Origin: Candidatus Edwardsbacteria bacterium
Lineage (GTDB): Bacteria; Edwardsbacteria; AC1; EtOH8
Reading direction: 5' to 3'
Assembly (NCBI GenBank): GCA_031082425.1
Contig: JAVHLB010000001.1
Coordinates: 1-64,000, forward strand
Length of the DNA stretch: 64,000 bases
The number at the start of each line of letters is the position of its first letter. The stretch's first letter is position 1. Below, in pieces: positions 52,102 through 60,600 of this stretch. The position numbers were made by a program, and so were the translations under genes. The notes beneath the pieces are model-generated. The model was not told where the DNA came from. It searched no databases and saw only the letters and a program-made list of their open reading frames with translations.

Positions 52102-52340
52102 CTACTTGCTTTCCTGGCCTTCCGGCGCAACCGGTTGCCCTTTTTTGATCCCGTGGCGCCTTCTTAGAATAGCCAGGTTATAAACCGAGGCCTGTTCCGG
52201 GCTGGCGGCGTGTAGCTCCCGGCCGGCACCCCTATCTTCTCCAGATACTCCAGCTTGCTCCTCAACGCCACCCTGGCGATCTTAACGAACTTCGCCATCC
52301 CCACATTCAATTCCTTCAAGGCCGCCGGCTGGACCAGGGC
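52102..52340 (-). pseudogene. Possible frame-shifted small gene remnant
   Basis: Minus-strand frame with ALKELNVGMAKFVKIARVAL and SKLEYLEKIGVPAG reads like genuine protein, then loses sense; a +1 frame continues as AASPEQASVYNLAILRRRHG and ends QPVAPEGQESK at 52102. Joined they would give ~75 residues. No family recognised. Either a decayed gene of the island or coincidence. Confidence 0.3.
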
Positions 52341-52533
52341 CGCGCTTTTTTCTCCACGGCTCTTTCGTGGTAAGGACCGTAAAAATACCGCTGGCAATTA
52401 AACACGCCGCCAGGGCTATAGAGGACCTATCCCGCGGGCCTTTGGCAATGAAATAAAAGAGATACCCCGCCAATGACGCAAGGGTAAAGATAATGCCGAT
52501 CCGGTGCAATCTATTTCGACCATTTAATGTCAT
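52282..52533 (-). CDS. Possible small membrane protein, unrecognised
   Basis: 83 residues with two hydrophobic segments (IGIIFTLASLAGYLFYFIA; SIALAACLIASGIFTVL). No Shine-Dalgarno is visible, the C-terminal third is Gly-rich and overlaps the better-looking frame of the remnant above, so only the first ~60 residues may be meaningful. Weak call. Confidence 0.3.
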   Translation of the reverse strand: MTLNGRNRLHRIGIIFTLASLAGYLFYFIAKGPRDRSSIALAACLIASGIFTVLTTKEPWRKKRGPGPAGGLEGIECGDGEVR

Positions 52534-52656
52534 GGTGCTTCATTCTTATTGGTGGTAAAATGCCCCGCGAAGGGCCGTGCCAATTGAAATATACCATTTG
52601 TGCCTTGGTGTCTTTGTGGTTAACGCCGCCCTACGCCCCGGCCTTATGCCCGCCCC

Positions 52657-52869
52657 TCACTGCTTCGTCCCCTCGGTTATGGTATAGGTATAACCATACC
52701 TCCAGCCCGATCCCCCGGTCCCGGCCTGGTACCCCAAAACCTGGATCCCCTTCTCCCATTTCCGGGCCTCCTCCTCCGAGATGAACATTTTCTCCACCCG
52801 CCAATCCACCGGGTTCCCGTGGGCCTGTTTCCTCTTGATCGGATCATCGGTCAAGCCTGCGTATTTCAT
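52657..52869 (-). CDS. Small GIY-YIG-nuclease-like protein
   Basis: 70 residues from ATG 52869 (frame opens further upstream without support). MKYAGLTDDPIKRKQAHGNP, then WRVEKMFISEEEARKWEK and GWRYGYTYTI: a Y-x-G-L-T...R...HG arrangement with a late Glu in a helix, resembling a minimal GIY-YIG fold seen in small stand-alone proteins. Whether it cuts DNA is unknown. Part of the accessory island. Confidence 0.55.
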   Translation of the reverse strand: MKYAGLTDDPIKRKQAHGNPVDWRVEKMFISEEEARKWEKGIQVLGYQAGTGGSGWRYGYTYTITEGTKQ

Positions 52870-52995
52870 TTCCCCACTACTTTTAATATTGACTTTCTTC
52901 TGCCAACCCGTTAGAAGCATTCTTACCCTAATTTACAGTTTAAAGTTTCCCAGTTCCGACCCCTGCTTCACTTTTCACAATTCACCGTTCACCAT

Positions 52996-53322
52996 TCACC
53001 CCAGCATCCCCATCGTCCTGTTTATTATCATCTCCGCCATCCTGTCCCGGAACTCTTTTAACATCACCCGCCCGATGCCCCTCCGATTAAGGGCCGGCAT
53101 CCCGGCCAGCTCCTTGGCGCCGTTCACCAGGGCAATATAGCCCTCCCGGCTCAAAGCCCCGGAATCCAGTTTTGCGGCCCATTGCTTTAGGTCCGTTCCT
53201 ATGGCGGACAAGAATTCCCGGCCGTCCCGGGCGGCGTCCCGGCCGTACCTAAGGAATACGCTCTTGGCCTCCAGGGTCATCTCCTTTTCTATCTCCCTAA
53301 GCAGTTTTTTAGCGTCTATCAT
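52996..53322 (-). CDS. Small helical protein of unknown function
   Basis: 108 residues, AAGGAAGG ribosome site before the ATG at 53322. Mostly helical and charged (IEKEMTLEAKSVFLRYGRDA; GREFLSAIGTDLKQWAAKL; GRVMLKEFRDRMAEMIINRT). No membrane segment, no known motif. Resembles small phage- or island-borne proteins in size and composition. The good ribosome site makes it a real gene in my reading. Confidence 0.6.
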   Translation of the reverse strand: MIDAKKLLREIEKEMTLEAKSVFLRYGRDAARDGREFLSAIGTDLKQWAAKLDSGALSREGYIALVNGAKELAGMPALNRRGIGRVMLKEFRDRMAEMIINRTMGMLG

Positions 53323-53640
53323 CGCCTTCCTTTTCTGTCAATATTAGTTGGAGTGTCCCTAAACCTTCCGACTTCACCCTTACCTCCCCGCATCGGGGAG
53401 AGGCGTCACAAGAGAAAACAAGGCCGGGTGCCCCGGATTCCCGATCAGGTCGGGAATGACAGGATGGGCGGGCATTGCAGTCGGGGGCAGGCTACAAGCC
53501 CGCCCCTGCGACAAACCGTCCTTTATTTGGCCAGCATCTTCGCACCGGCATTTTCTCTTCGATCAAAGCACCGCGCTGTTGGGACGGCGGAAGGCATTCC
53601 CCATGTTCCAGCCCCCGCCGCCCCCCGGGTTATTTTTTGC
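53323..53640. repeat. Intergenic stretch holding short palindromic repeats
   Basis: ATTCCCGA-TCAGG-TCGGGAAT at 53437-53457 and GTCGGGGGCAGGCT-ACA-AGCCCGCCCCTGCGAC (one bulge) at 53480-53512. The second shares its GCCCCTRC core with the palindrome inside rnpB and with a half-site at 55190-55206. No gene with a ribosome site seen; follows the precursor peptide gene on the minus strand. Confidence 0.65.
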
Positions 53641-53775
53641 CTACGAACAACAGGTCATTGGTATCGGCGCGCTGACCAGATCCACCGGACAGCAGCCCGG
53701 GCCGGTCTTGGCGTTCTCGCCCTGCGAGGTGAAAGGATTGTCGTACCCGGTCATTCCCTTGTGCAGTATCTCCAT
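53641..53775 (-). CDS. Putative RiPP precursor peptide, 44 residues, two Cys-Cys motifs
   Basis: ATG 53775, stop TAG 53641. A very strong ribosome site (AGGAGGTGAC at 53790-53781) sits five bases before the start. Residues 1-26 look like a leader (MEILHKGMTGYDNPFTSQGE then NAKTGP); residues 27-44 are the likely core: GCCPVDLVSAPIPMTCCS, with Cys at 28, 29, 42 and 43 near the C terminus. It starts 29 bases after the stop of the radical SAM/SPASM gene, as in systems where a SPASM enzyme makes thioether or C-C crosslinks in a short peptide (sactipeptide/ranthipeptide logic). No transporter or protease gene is next to it. I do not recognise the precursor family. Confidence 0.8.
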   Translation of the reverse strand: MEILHKGMTGYDNPFTSQGENAKTGPGCCPVDLVSAPIPMTCCS

Positions 53776-53804
53776 CAATGGTCACCTCCTCTCGTTTTGG
53801 GATA

Positions 53805-55136
53805 TCATTCTGGACAGGCGTCCAGATCCTCAAACTTGTACTTGAGCCATTGTCTCCAGTACCCGCAGGTCTCGTCGTTGGGAACGCCGACCCTTTTGCG
53901 TATGGCCGGGCAGCCGCCCATGCACATCGGCAGATAGCTGCATTTAAGGCAGGCTGGGCTGTCGAAGGGCTCGTCCATAACCCAGTCGTAATACCTGGGA
54001 TGGGGGACAAACTTTCCGTTCTCGATGACGCCCGCCGCATCCTCCGGCTCCATGTGCTCGGCGCATTTATAAACCATGGCCCCCGGCCCTATGAAGAAAC
54101 ATTTGAAGCTATCCCCGCCGCAGTTGTTCATCTTGGTATGGAAGAATTGCTCCCTGGGGCCGGGACTGGCGGCCCCGGGCCGAACCGGCTTGTAGCGGCC
54201 CATCTCCCTCTGGACCCCCTGGAGCTCCGGGCCCTTGAAATACCCGTCATCCTGGTCCTTGCCGATCTGCCCGCCCAGGTAGTGCTTCAGATTGCCGATG
54301 GTCCACCTGACGTTGTCCGCCTTGAATATCTCAAGGTCCGTCACCATCCGCCGAACGCCCTCCAGGTTCTGCCGGTTGGTGTTTATCCGCACGTTGACCT
54401 TGGCGAAGTGGCGCTGGGCGGTCCCGATGGAATCCAGCAGGCGGTCGAAAGTGCCGCTGCCATCACACAGTATCCGGCTTTTGTCGTGGTACTCCCGGTT
54501 GCCGTCCAGGCTTATCTGAACGTCGTCGATATTGCAGCGCCTCAGAAGCTGCGCCATATCCTGATCGAGAAAATAGCCGTTGGTCACGATCCAATCGGCC
54601 TGGCGCTTTATTCCCAAAGAGGCGCATATCCGGCCGATCCGTCCCGACATGCTCTCTATCACCTGGGGGCAAAACAGCGGCTCGCCGCCGTACCAGCCCA
54701 CCATGAAGCTTTCAGGCCGGATGCTCTTCAGCTCTTCTTCCAGAAACGTCAATATCTGCTCCTGGTCGCCGGGGCTCATCTCCTCGTGCCGTTTGTTCTG
54801 CTCAAAACAATAGCTGCATATGAAGTTGCACTTGGTGGTGGGCACCAGGATCAGGCTGAAGTTCTTTTCGCTGAACACCCCGCGGCGGTAGCGGAACTTC
54901 ACCATGTCCAGCTCTTCCAGTTCGGAAGACACGATGAAGCCGTTTTTCAGCAGAACCTCAATTTCCGAATGGTCCAGAGCACCTATTTTTTCCGGCTGGC
55001 TCAAGGCGGTTCGGACCTTTTCGCAACCGGCCTCATTCAAGGCCATCAGGCCGGTGGTGAATGTATTGTAGAGGAAGGTCCTGCCCGTACCCTTATGCCA
55101 GATGTTGAATCGCGAGACCTTATAACTATCCGCCAT
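53805..55136 (-). CDS. Radical SAM/SPASM peptide maturase
   Basis: 443 residues, GGGAGGT site before ATG 55136. Residues ~1-85 form a winged-helix-like N terminus of the type that binds leader peptides (NIWHKGTGRTFLYNTFTTGL; KNGFIVSSELEELD). Residues 102-111 CNFICSYCFE give the radical SAM CxxxCxxC at 103, 107, 110; GWYGGEPLFCP is the GGEP strand; WIVTNGYFLD and VQISLDGNREYHD are the further barrel strands. The C-terminal SPASM domain has MNNCGGDSFKCFFIGPGAM, VYKCAEH, then PACLKCSYLPMCMGGCP and DETCGYW, the Cys set for two auxiliary clusters. Modifies the adjacent precursor, in all likelihood. Confidence 0.92.
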   Translation of the reverse strand: MADSYKVSRFNIWHKGTGRTFLYNTFTTGLMALNEAGCEKVRTALSQPEKIGALDHSEIEVLLKNGFIVSSELEELDMVKFRYRRGVFSEKNFSLILVPTTKCNFICSYCFEQNKRHEEMSPGDQEQILTFLEEELKSIRPESFMVGWYGGEPLFCPQVIESMSGRIGRICASLGIKRQADWIVTNGYFLDQDMAQLLRRCNIDDVQISLDGNREYHDKSRILCDGSGTFDRLLDSIGTAQRHFAKVNVRINTNRQNLEGVRRMVTDLEIFKADNVRWTIGNLKHYLGGQIGKDQDDGYFKGPELQGVQREMGRYKPVRPGAASPGPREQFFHTKMNNCGGDSFKCFFIGPGAMVYKCAEHMEPEDAAGVIENGKFVPHPRYYDWVMDEPFDSPACLKCSYLPMCMGGCPAIRKRVGVPNDETCGYWRQWLKYKFEDLDACPE

Positions 55137-55245
55137 TCTACCTCCCGTTGGAATTTGCGGTTTAGGTTTTTGGACCTGGGTACGATTTTAAGCCCGCCCC
55201 TGCGATATTTCCCTTTCACATTATTGGCGGTGGCCAAAGGGCGCC

Positions 55246-55515
55246 TCAGCCCAACCTGGCCCGCTCGATGGCCTTTCCCGGATCGGGCTCCACATTGCTC
55301 ACCGCTCTCCAGTCATCGCTGGCCTTTTTCAAATGCCAATACCGGCACCCCCCCATGGGGTACAGCTTTTTGACGATCAGGTTCTCTTCGTCCAGTTTAT
55401 AGGCCACCGCCAGGACCTGCTCCGGCTCCCCCGGCAGTTTACCGGCGGGATTCGGAACGGGGCACAGGGCGTAGCCCAACATTTTTTCCCTTTCGCTTAT
55501 CCCGGTGGTATACAT
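55246..55515 (-). CDS. Small protein of unknown function upstream of the SPASM gene
   Basis: 89 residues from ATG 55515 (AGGAGACAGGGAG upstream). MYTTGISEREKMLGYALCPV, NLIVKKLYPMGGCRYWHLKK, EPDPGKAIERARLG. No signal peptide or membrane segment; one conserved-looking GGCRYWHLKK stretch. Not recognised. It lies 109 bases upstream of the SPASM gene on the same strand and could be an accessory component, but its 5' end is duplicated with the long repeat at 50.9 kb, so it may instead travel with the repeat. Confidence 0.6.
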   Translation of the reverse strand: MYTTGISEREKMLGYALCPVPNPAGKLPGEPEQVLAVAYKLDEENLIVKKLYPMGGCRYWHLKKASDDWRAVSNVEPDPGKAIERARLG

Positions 55516-56017
55516 CTCCCTGTCTCCTATGATTATATTCGCCTCAGAGGTATGGGCCGTCCCCCCGTTCCCCGCCTTCGGCAATTTTGCCTTACCAAAC
55601 CCAAGCCGATCATTTTGCCCGCCAAAATGATCGGCCGGGACGGGGGGGCGCTCCGCGGCTGAGGACATCGGACAAACTGACACCAGTAAAATAAAAGATA
55701 CTGGCATTACATATTCAAATTGATCAGCATTAGCTGGAACGCCCCCGGAACTTCTCTTTGTTACTTTCTCTTGGTTACAAGAGAAAGTAAGAATTGGTAT
55801 CTAAAGCCGTCCGTTCCCCACGTTCTCTTTGAAGAGAAAGCGGCAAAGAAAGCTTGTCTCTGCACCTCTGCCCGGATGCCCCAGACCGAAGGCCTGAATT
55901 TGACAAACTCGCTGCGCTCGGACACTGCCAAATCCTTAACGCCCGCCTTTGACCAGCAGCAGAGCTGATGCGACAGGGCCATCCCCAATTCCCCGCCTGC
56001 GGCACTTTTGCTTTGGC
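55485..56017. repeat. Long dispersed repeat, copy 2
   Basis: Direct copy of 50946-51469. The identical block around 55651-55791 includes the hairpin TTACTTTCTCTTG-GTTA-CAAGAGAAAGTAA (55761-55790). Its left end overlaps the start of the 89-residue gene. Just beyond, GTTACTTTTCTG-GCCTA-CAGGAAAGTAAC (56072-56100) is another hairpin of the same style. The 597 bases between genes at 55516-56112 consist essentially of this repeat. Confidence 0.85.
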
Positions 56018-56112
56018 GGGAAAGGCTTCCTTCGTTTGCTTTGCATGGGTCCTGCTCAGGACAGGCTTTTGTTACTTTTCTGGCCTACAGGAAAGTAACA
56101 GGTCTTCCGGTT

Positions 56113-56370
56113 TCAGCCGGCCTCCAATGTTGCCTGCCGGTGGCACTCCCGGCAAACAACCTCACAGTTGGCGGCGATGTCGATGATACCGTTGGCCAAT
56201 TGCACCCGATGGCGGGCAAGCCAGCCCTCCGGTTCATGCAGCATGCCGTGCTTGTCCCAGTGCAGGCCGCGGCTGCAGGGCACTTTGCGCCCATCAACCA
56301 CCCTGGTCGATTCACACTTCCCTTCGGCCCTGGCCCAGGCCTTTTTCAGGGTCTGCTCGGAAAAGAACAT
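56113..56370 (-). CDS. Small HNH-nuclease-like protein
   Basis: 85 residues; overlaps the response regulator stop as TGATG. Cys/His pattern KCESTRVVDGRKVPCSRG ... HRVQLANGIIDIAANCEVVC then RECHRQATLEAG fits a zinc-bound HNH fold of small stand-alone HNH proteins; the central catalytic His-His region is (RHRVQL) degenerate relative to the usual H-H-I. May be inactive or a structural relative. Co-translated with the response regulator. Confidence 0.6.
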   Translation of the reverse strand: MFFSEQTLKKAWARAEGKCESTRVVDGRKVPCSRGLHWDKHGMLHEPEGWLARHRVQLANGIIDIAANCEVVCRECHRQATLEAG

Positions 56371-56999
56371 CAGTTAACCTCCTCGTTTAAGTTCTCGTCG
56401 CCGCCGGCCCGTGGATAGAAGCAGTAATTGCGGCGCCGGTGCACCTGCTTGTAGGGGCAATCCCGGGAATCACAGCAGGCAAATTCAAATCCCCGGGCAA
56501 ACATATCGGTCTGGCCGGCCGGGAACCGATGGGCCAGCCCGCAGACCGGCGGCGGCTTTTTGCCGAAACCATCGGGTCGTTCCAGGGCCTGGGTCAATCT
56601 TTGGTGCAGCTCCGCCAGGGAGAACGGCTTCTTCATGAATTGGGCTTCCCGGGGGATCTCTCCCGGACCGGGCTGGCGGCCGGAAACTATCAGGGTCGCC
56701 AACTCCGGCTTGATCCCGATCAATTTCCGGTGCAATTCGATGCCGCTGCCGTCCGGCAGGACCAGGTCGGTGAGCAACAGCCGGACCGCTTGCCGGTTCT
56801 CTCTAAAAAGCTGTTCGGCCCGACTGAAGCTGTCGGCGGTCAGAACGGCATAACCCTTGTTCTGGAGAAGAAAAGCCGCCATCTCCCGCATGGCTTTCTC
56901 GTCCTCCACCAGCAGAATGGTTTTATCCGCCTCCTGATCGCCTGGTCCTGATGATCCGACCTGGGCCGGGTTTGAGCCGGTCTTAAAAGCCCCGTCCAT
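56370..56999 (-). CDS. Response regulator (receiver domain) with Cys-rich C terminus
   Basis: 209 residues. Residues ~25-145 are a CheY-like receiver: ILLVEDEKAMREM (acidic pair), LLTDLVLPDGSG (phosphoacceptor Asp), LIVSGRQ (Ser for Thr) and FMKKPFS (Lys). No DNA-binding or enzymatic output domain; the last ~65 residues are instead Cys/Arg-rich (EFACCDSRDCPYKQVHRRRN and YCFYP), possibly metal-binding. No histidine kinase is adjacent. Start ATG 56999 overlaps the preceding small gene by 17 bases. Confidence 0.75.
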   Translation of the reverse strand: MDGAFKTGSNPAQVGSSGPGDQEADKTILLVEDEKAMREMAAFLLQNKGYAVLTADSFSRAEQLFRENRQAVRLLLTDLVLPDGSGIELHRKLIGIKPELATLIVSGRQPGPGEIPREAQFMKKPFSLAELHQRLTQALERPDGFGKKPPPVCGLAHRFPAGQTDMFARGFEFACCDSRDCPYKQVHRRRNYCFYPRAGGDENLNEEVN

Positions 57000-57171
57000 C
57001 CATCCTTTCGGCCATCACCATTGAGTTCTGGTACAGGATCACCCGGCGCGGCTGCTCGGCCAGCCTCAGGGCGCTGATCACGATCTTGTCCCGGTCGTGG
57101 GCCAGCACCTTTCCATAATATTCCCTGCCGTTGTTAAGCAGAAAATGGTATATGTGGATTTTATCGTACAT
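56983..57171 (-). CDS. Small protein of unknown function, 62 residues
   Basis: From ATG 57171 with AGGAA upstream. Strand-rich (KIHIYHFLLNNGREYYGKVL, KIVISALRLAEQPRRVILYQ) like a small beta-barrel/SH3-like or Sm-like fold; an L-x-x-G...G-x-V pattern recalls Hfq/Sm-type or RNA-binding small proteins but is not diagnostic. It precedes the response regulator with overlap, so the two are linked. Confidence 0.55.
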   Translation of the reverse strand: MYDKIHIYHFLLNNGREYYGKVLAHDRDKIVISALRLAEQPRRVILYQNSMVMAERMDGRGF

Positions 57172-57252
57172 ATTTATTCCTGATGCTTTATTCACTGCCG
57201 GGCCGGCAATCCCACCGGACCGGCAGTAAATTGATCGGCCTTTCACCTTTGG

Positions 57253-57396
57253 TTAAAATTCGTCCGGAGGAGGAGGAGGCACAGGGTAAACCACGTTAGT
57301 GATGGGGGGCGGATCGTCATCGGCAAAGCCGATAGTGGTTCCAGCCAGGGAAGCCAGCAGAACTGCCAGCAGTAAAGAGGAAATCAGTTTTTTCAT
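57253..57396 (-). CDS. Short secreted proline-rich peptide, 47 residues
   Basis: ATG 57396 with GGAGAC five bases upstream; too short for routine calling. Residues 1-25 are a clean Sec signal peptide (MKKLISSLLLAVLLASLAGT then TIGFA); the mature ~22 residues are DDDPPPITNVVYPVPPPPPD plus EF. It heads the leftward unit that continues with the small beta protein and the response regulator. The size suits an exported signalling or structural peptide, but no such role is shown. Confidence 0.65.
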   Translation of the reverse strand: MKKLISSLLLAVLLASLAGTTIGFADDDPPPITNVVYPVPPPPPDEF

Positions 57397-57446
57397 TTTG
57401 TCTCCGATTTTATTGATTGATTGTTTGAGCCTCTGTATTTTATCGT

Positions 57447-57462
57447 TTCATTAATCGTGCCA
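57447..57462 (-). promoter_or_regulatory. Sigma-54-like promoter element (imperfect)
   Basis: Minus strand has TTGGCACG, a perfect -24 element, followed at correct spacing by ATGAA, which keeps TG but lacks the consensus TTGC at -12. It would start transcription ~40 bases ahead of the short secreted peptide gene. The neighbouring gene encodes a sigma-54 activator. Confidence 0.4.
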
Positions 57463-57542
57463 AAAATATATATTTATTATAACTCGTTGATTTTACAACT
57501 ATTAACATTTCACGGTGGTCCAAATGGGGGGAAAAAACAAAA

Positions 57543-57571
57543 AGCGACTGAGACATTATGTCTCAGTCGCT
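57543..57571 (-). terminator. Terminator downstream of the giant kinase-sigma54 regulator
   Basis: AGCGACTGAGACAT-T-ATGTCTCAGTCGCT, a 14-base perfect stem, followed on the minus strand by TTTTTGTTTTTT. It separates the regulator gene from the peptide unit, which therefore needs its own promoter. Confidence 0.9.
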
Positions 57572-57659
57572 TTACTTAAACGACTATAATATATTATAAC
57601 TTGTTCATTTTACTTAAGTAACAAAATATGTGTCCCCGGGTCTCACTTTTTACACAATG

Positions 57660-60600
57660 TCACACTTTAATATTGTGTTTTTCCATCAGCCGGTACAGAT
57701 GACGGCGGGATACCCCTAATGCTTTGGCCGCTTGAGAAATATTTCCATTAAAATTTTTAACGGCCTCGAGTATATCCGGGCGACGATCGCTCTGATATTT
57801 ATTCTGGACTTCGCTCAAACCCGGGGATATCTCCAGTTCCCTGGGGGTGATGGCCTTTTTATTCGTCAGCAGCACCGCCCTTTGAACGGTATTCTCCAAT
57901 TCTCGGACGTTGCCCGGCCAGGCATGGCCGATCATCTGCTGCTTAGCCTCGGAATCAAAACGGAGTCCGATCTTGCCAAATTTGCGGCAATACTTTTCTT
58001 TGAAATATTCGGCCAAAAGCAGTATGTCTCCGCTCCTTTCCCGTAACGGGGGAATGGGAATGGTCATCACCTTAAGCCGATAGTACAGGTCCTCCCTAAA
58101 ACGGCCTTCATTGATCTCTATCTCCAGATCTTTATTGGTGGCACAGATCACCCGGACATCCACCGCCCGGTTCTCGGACTCACCCACCCTTCTGATCTCC
58201 CCACTCTCCAGCACCCTCAGCAGGCGGGACTGAACCGCCTGGCTGGCGCTGGCGATCTCGTCCAAGAACAACGTTCCGCCATCGGCCGATTCGAACAGTC
58301 CGGGCTTGTCTTTGCCGGCGCCGGTGAAGGCACCCCTAACATAACCAAACAGCTCTGATTCCAAAAGGGTCTCCGGAAGCGAGCCGCAATCCAGGGCCAG
58401 GAACTTGCGCTTCCACCGGGACGATAATCTATGGACCGCCAAAGCCGCCATTTCCTTGCCGGATCCTGACTCGCCGTCCAGCATGACGGTGATGTCCGCC
58501 TGGGCCACGGTCTTGATCCGCTGGATCATCTGCCTGACCGGGGGAGATTGGCCGATGATCAAGTTGGAGATGTCGTTCTCTTGGGATCCGCCCGCCCCTT
58601 GGTCGAAACGGAGCCGGCTGATCAGCTGGCCGCTTTCCAGGACCGCCCCGATGATGCCGGCCAGGGCCAGCAGGAACTCCCTCTGCCGGTCCCCGAACAG
58701 GCCGCTGGTGACCCGGGAGTCCAGATAGACGGCCCCGGCCGCCCCTTCCCGAAAATGCAGGGGGACGCACAACAGCGATCGGATGATATTTCGCTGCACG
58801 CTGAGCCGCGAGCGGAAGGCCTCATCCAAAGAGGCGTCATTGGATATGATCAGCCGGCCCTGGCCGGCGGCGGCCCGGACGGCGGTGGCCGAAAATTCCA
58901 GGGCGTCCTTTCTGGTCTGGTCATCCAGGTCCACCTGAGCGGCCATGGTTATTTGCAGGTCTTGGTCCAGCAGGAAAAGGGCCCCCCGTTCCGCGCCGGT
59001 CATCTCCAGCGCCAGCTTGAGCGATTCGCCAGCCAGATCCCGCTGGCCCACTTCGGTGGCCAGCAGGCCGGCCAGCCGATAGATGCCGTTCAGCAGGTTT
59101 GGTGAAAATGTTTCCCGGTCCGGCCGGTCGAAGCAGATGCGGTTCGCCCGAAGCATCATCTCCCGGGCCCTGCCCAAGTGATCGGGGGTTCCCATTTCGA
59201 TAAATAGAGATTCGGCCCGGACCAGCCAGGGCAGGACTTTTTCCAGCAACTCCGGGCGGCCCCGTTCGACCGCTTCCTCGGCCGCCCGCAGCCAACAGTT
59301 GGCGGCAGTGAATCTGTCCCCTTTCTCCATAAGCTCCCGTCCGGCCTCGATGGCTGTTTTCAAACCCTGTTTTGCGGTGTTATCATCGACCATTTGCAGG
59401 ATACCCTCCACGATTTTTATCTGACCGGTTAATATGCCGTTATTCTGGGGATTTTCTTTCGCCCGGGACAGGTATTCCCGGGCCAGGCTGGTATTGCCGT
59501 TCCGGTGCTCGGCAAAGGCCAGGTCGGCCAATATCTCGGGATCCGGAGCAATGCCCAGCTGGTGATAATTCTCCATTGCCTCTTGATAGGAGGCAATGGC
59601 CCGGGGCCACTTGCCCTGTTCCAGCTCCAGGCCGGCCCTGACCTTCAGCACTGCCGCCGGACCGCAAACGCTGTCCGGTCGTCGGCTGATCTCCAGCGCT
59701 TTGGCGATATGGATTGCCGCCAGCTCCTTTTGGCCCAACAGGCTTTCGACGATGCTCAGGTTGGACAGACTGGCTGTCAGGCCTCGCTCCCGGTCCTCTT
59801 TGCCGGCTCCGGCCAAAAGCGCCAGAAGGTACCGGTGGGCCGCCGCATAGCCGCCCTTGTTCATGGCGATGTTTGCCAGGCCGGTCAGGGCTTCTGTCAA
59901 ATACTGCTGGCTGCCGACGCCCATCAGGTGGTACATGCTCTGCCGATATGCCTCCTCGGCCCGGTCCCAATCCCGGAGGTTAAAATATACCGACCCCAAG
60001 CTGTAGTGTATCTTTCCCAGGGACTGATCCGGGATCGCTGAGTCGGCATGGGAGATGGCCTCTTCCAGTCTGTCCCGGGCCTTCTCCGGCGAACCCAGTA
60101 TCCCCAGGGTGTTCCCGTAAAAAGCCAGGATCCGTGATTTTTCATAACCAGCGGTATCCTGGTTCCATAGCTGCATTGCCGTCTCCAGGGGTTCTATGGC
60201 CAGGTCCCAGCGGCTTTTCTGATAATGATATATGCCCAGCAGCTCGGCGGCAGCCATCATGGCCCTGGGGCTGCCCAGTTCCTTTCCTCTGCTCAGGCAT
60301 TCCCGCAGGATCCGGTCCGGATCATGGGAGCCGTCCCTGATCCCCCGGAGATATCCCTGATAACTCTGGCCCAAAAGGGCCAATTCCGGATCCAGCTCAC
60401 CGATCATCCCGGCCAGAAGCTTTATCTTGTTCTCCGCCTCCTGATAAAACTTGCCGTTGGAAATGATATAGAACAGCCGCTTCCAGTATTTCCAGTCCCG
60501 GCCCCGGGAATTTTCCAGTTTTTGCCAAGACTCCAGGGCCTCTCTCCAGCGGCCCATCCGGCAGCACAGGTCGGTGATCTGCTCTGCCAGTTCCCGGTAA

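Noticed and set aside
53778..55373. 531-codon plus-strand open frame opposite the SPASM gene
   Set aside because: Antisense shadow; the minus-strand product has conserved radical SAM and SPASM cysteines.
50946..56017. CRISPR array
   Set aside because: Repeats are few, long, and not regularly spaced by unique spacers; no cas genes nearby.
56135..56155. TGGCAC followed by GCAAA resembling a sigma-54 site
   Set aside because: The GG-to-GC spacing is two bases off and the site lies inside the HNH-like coding region on the opposite strand.
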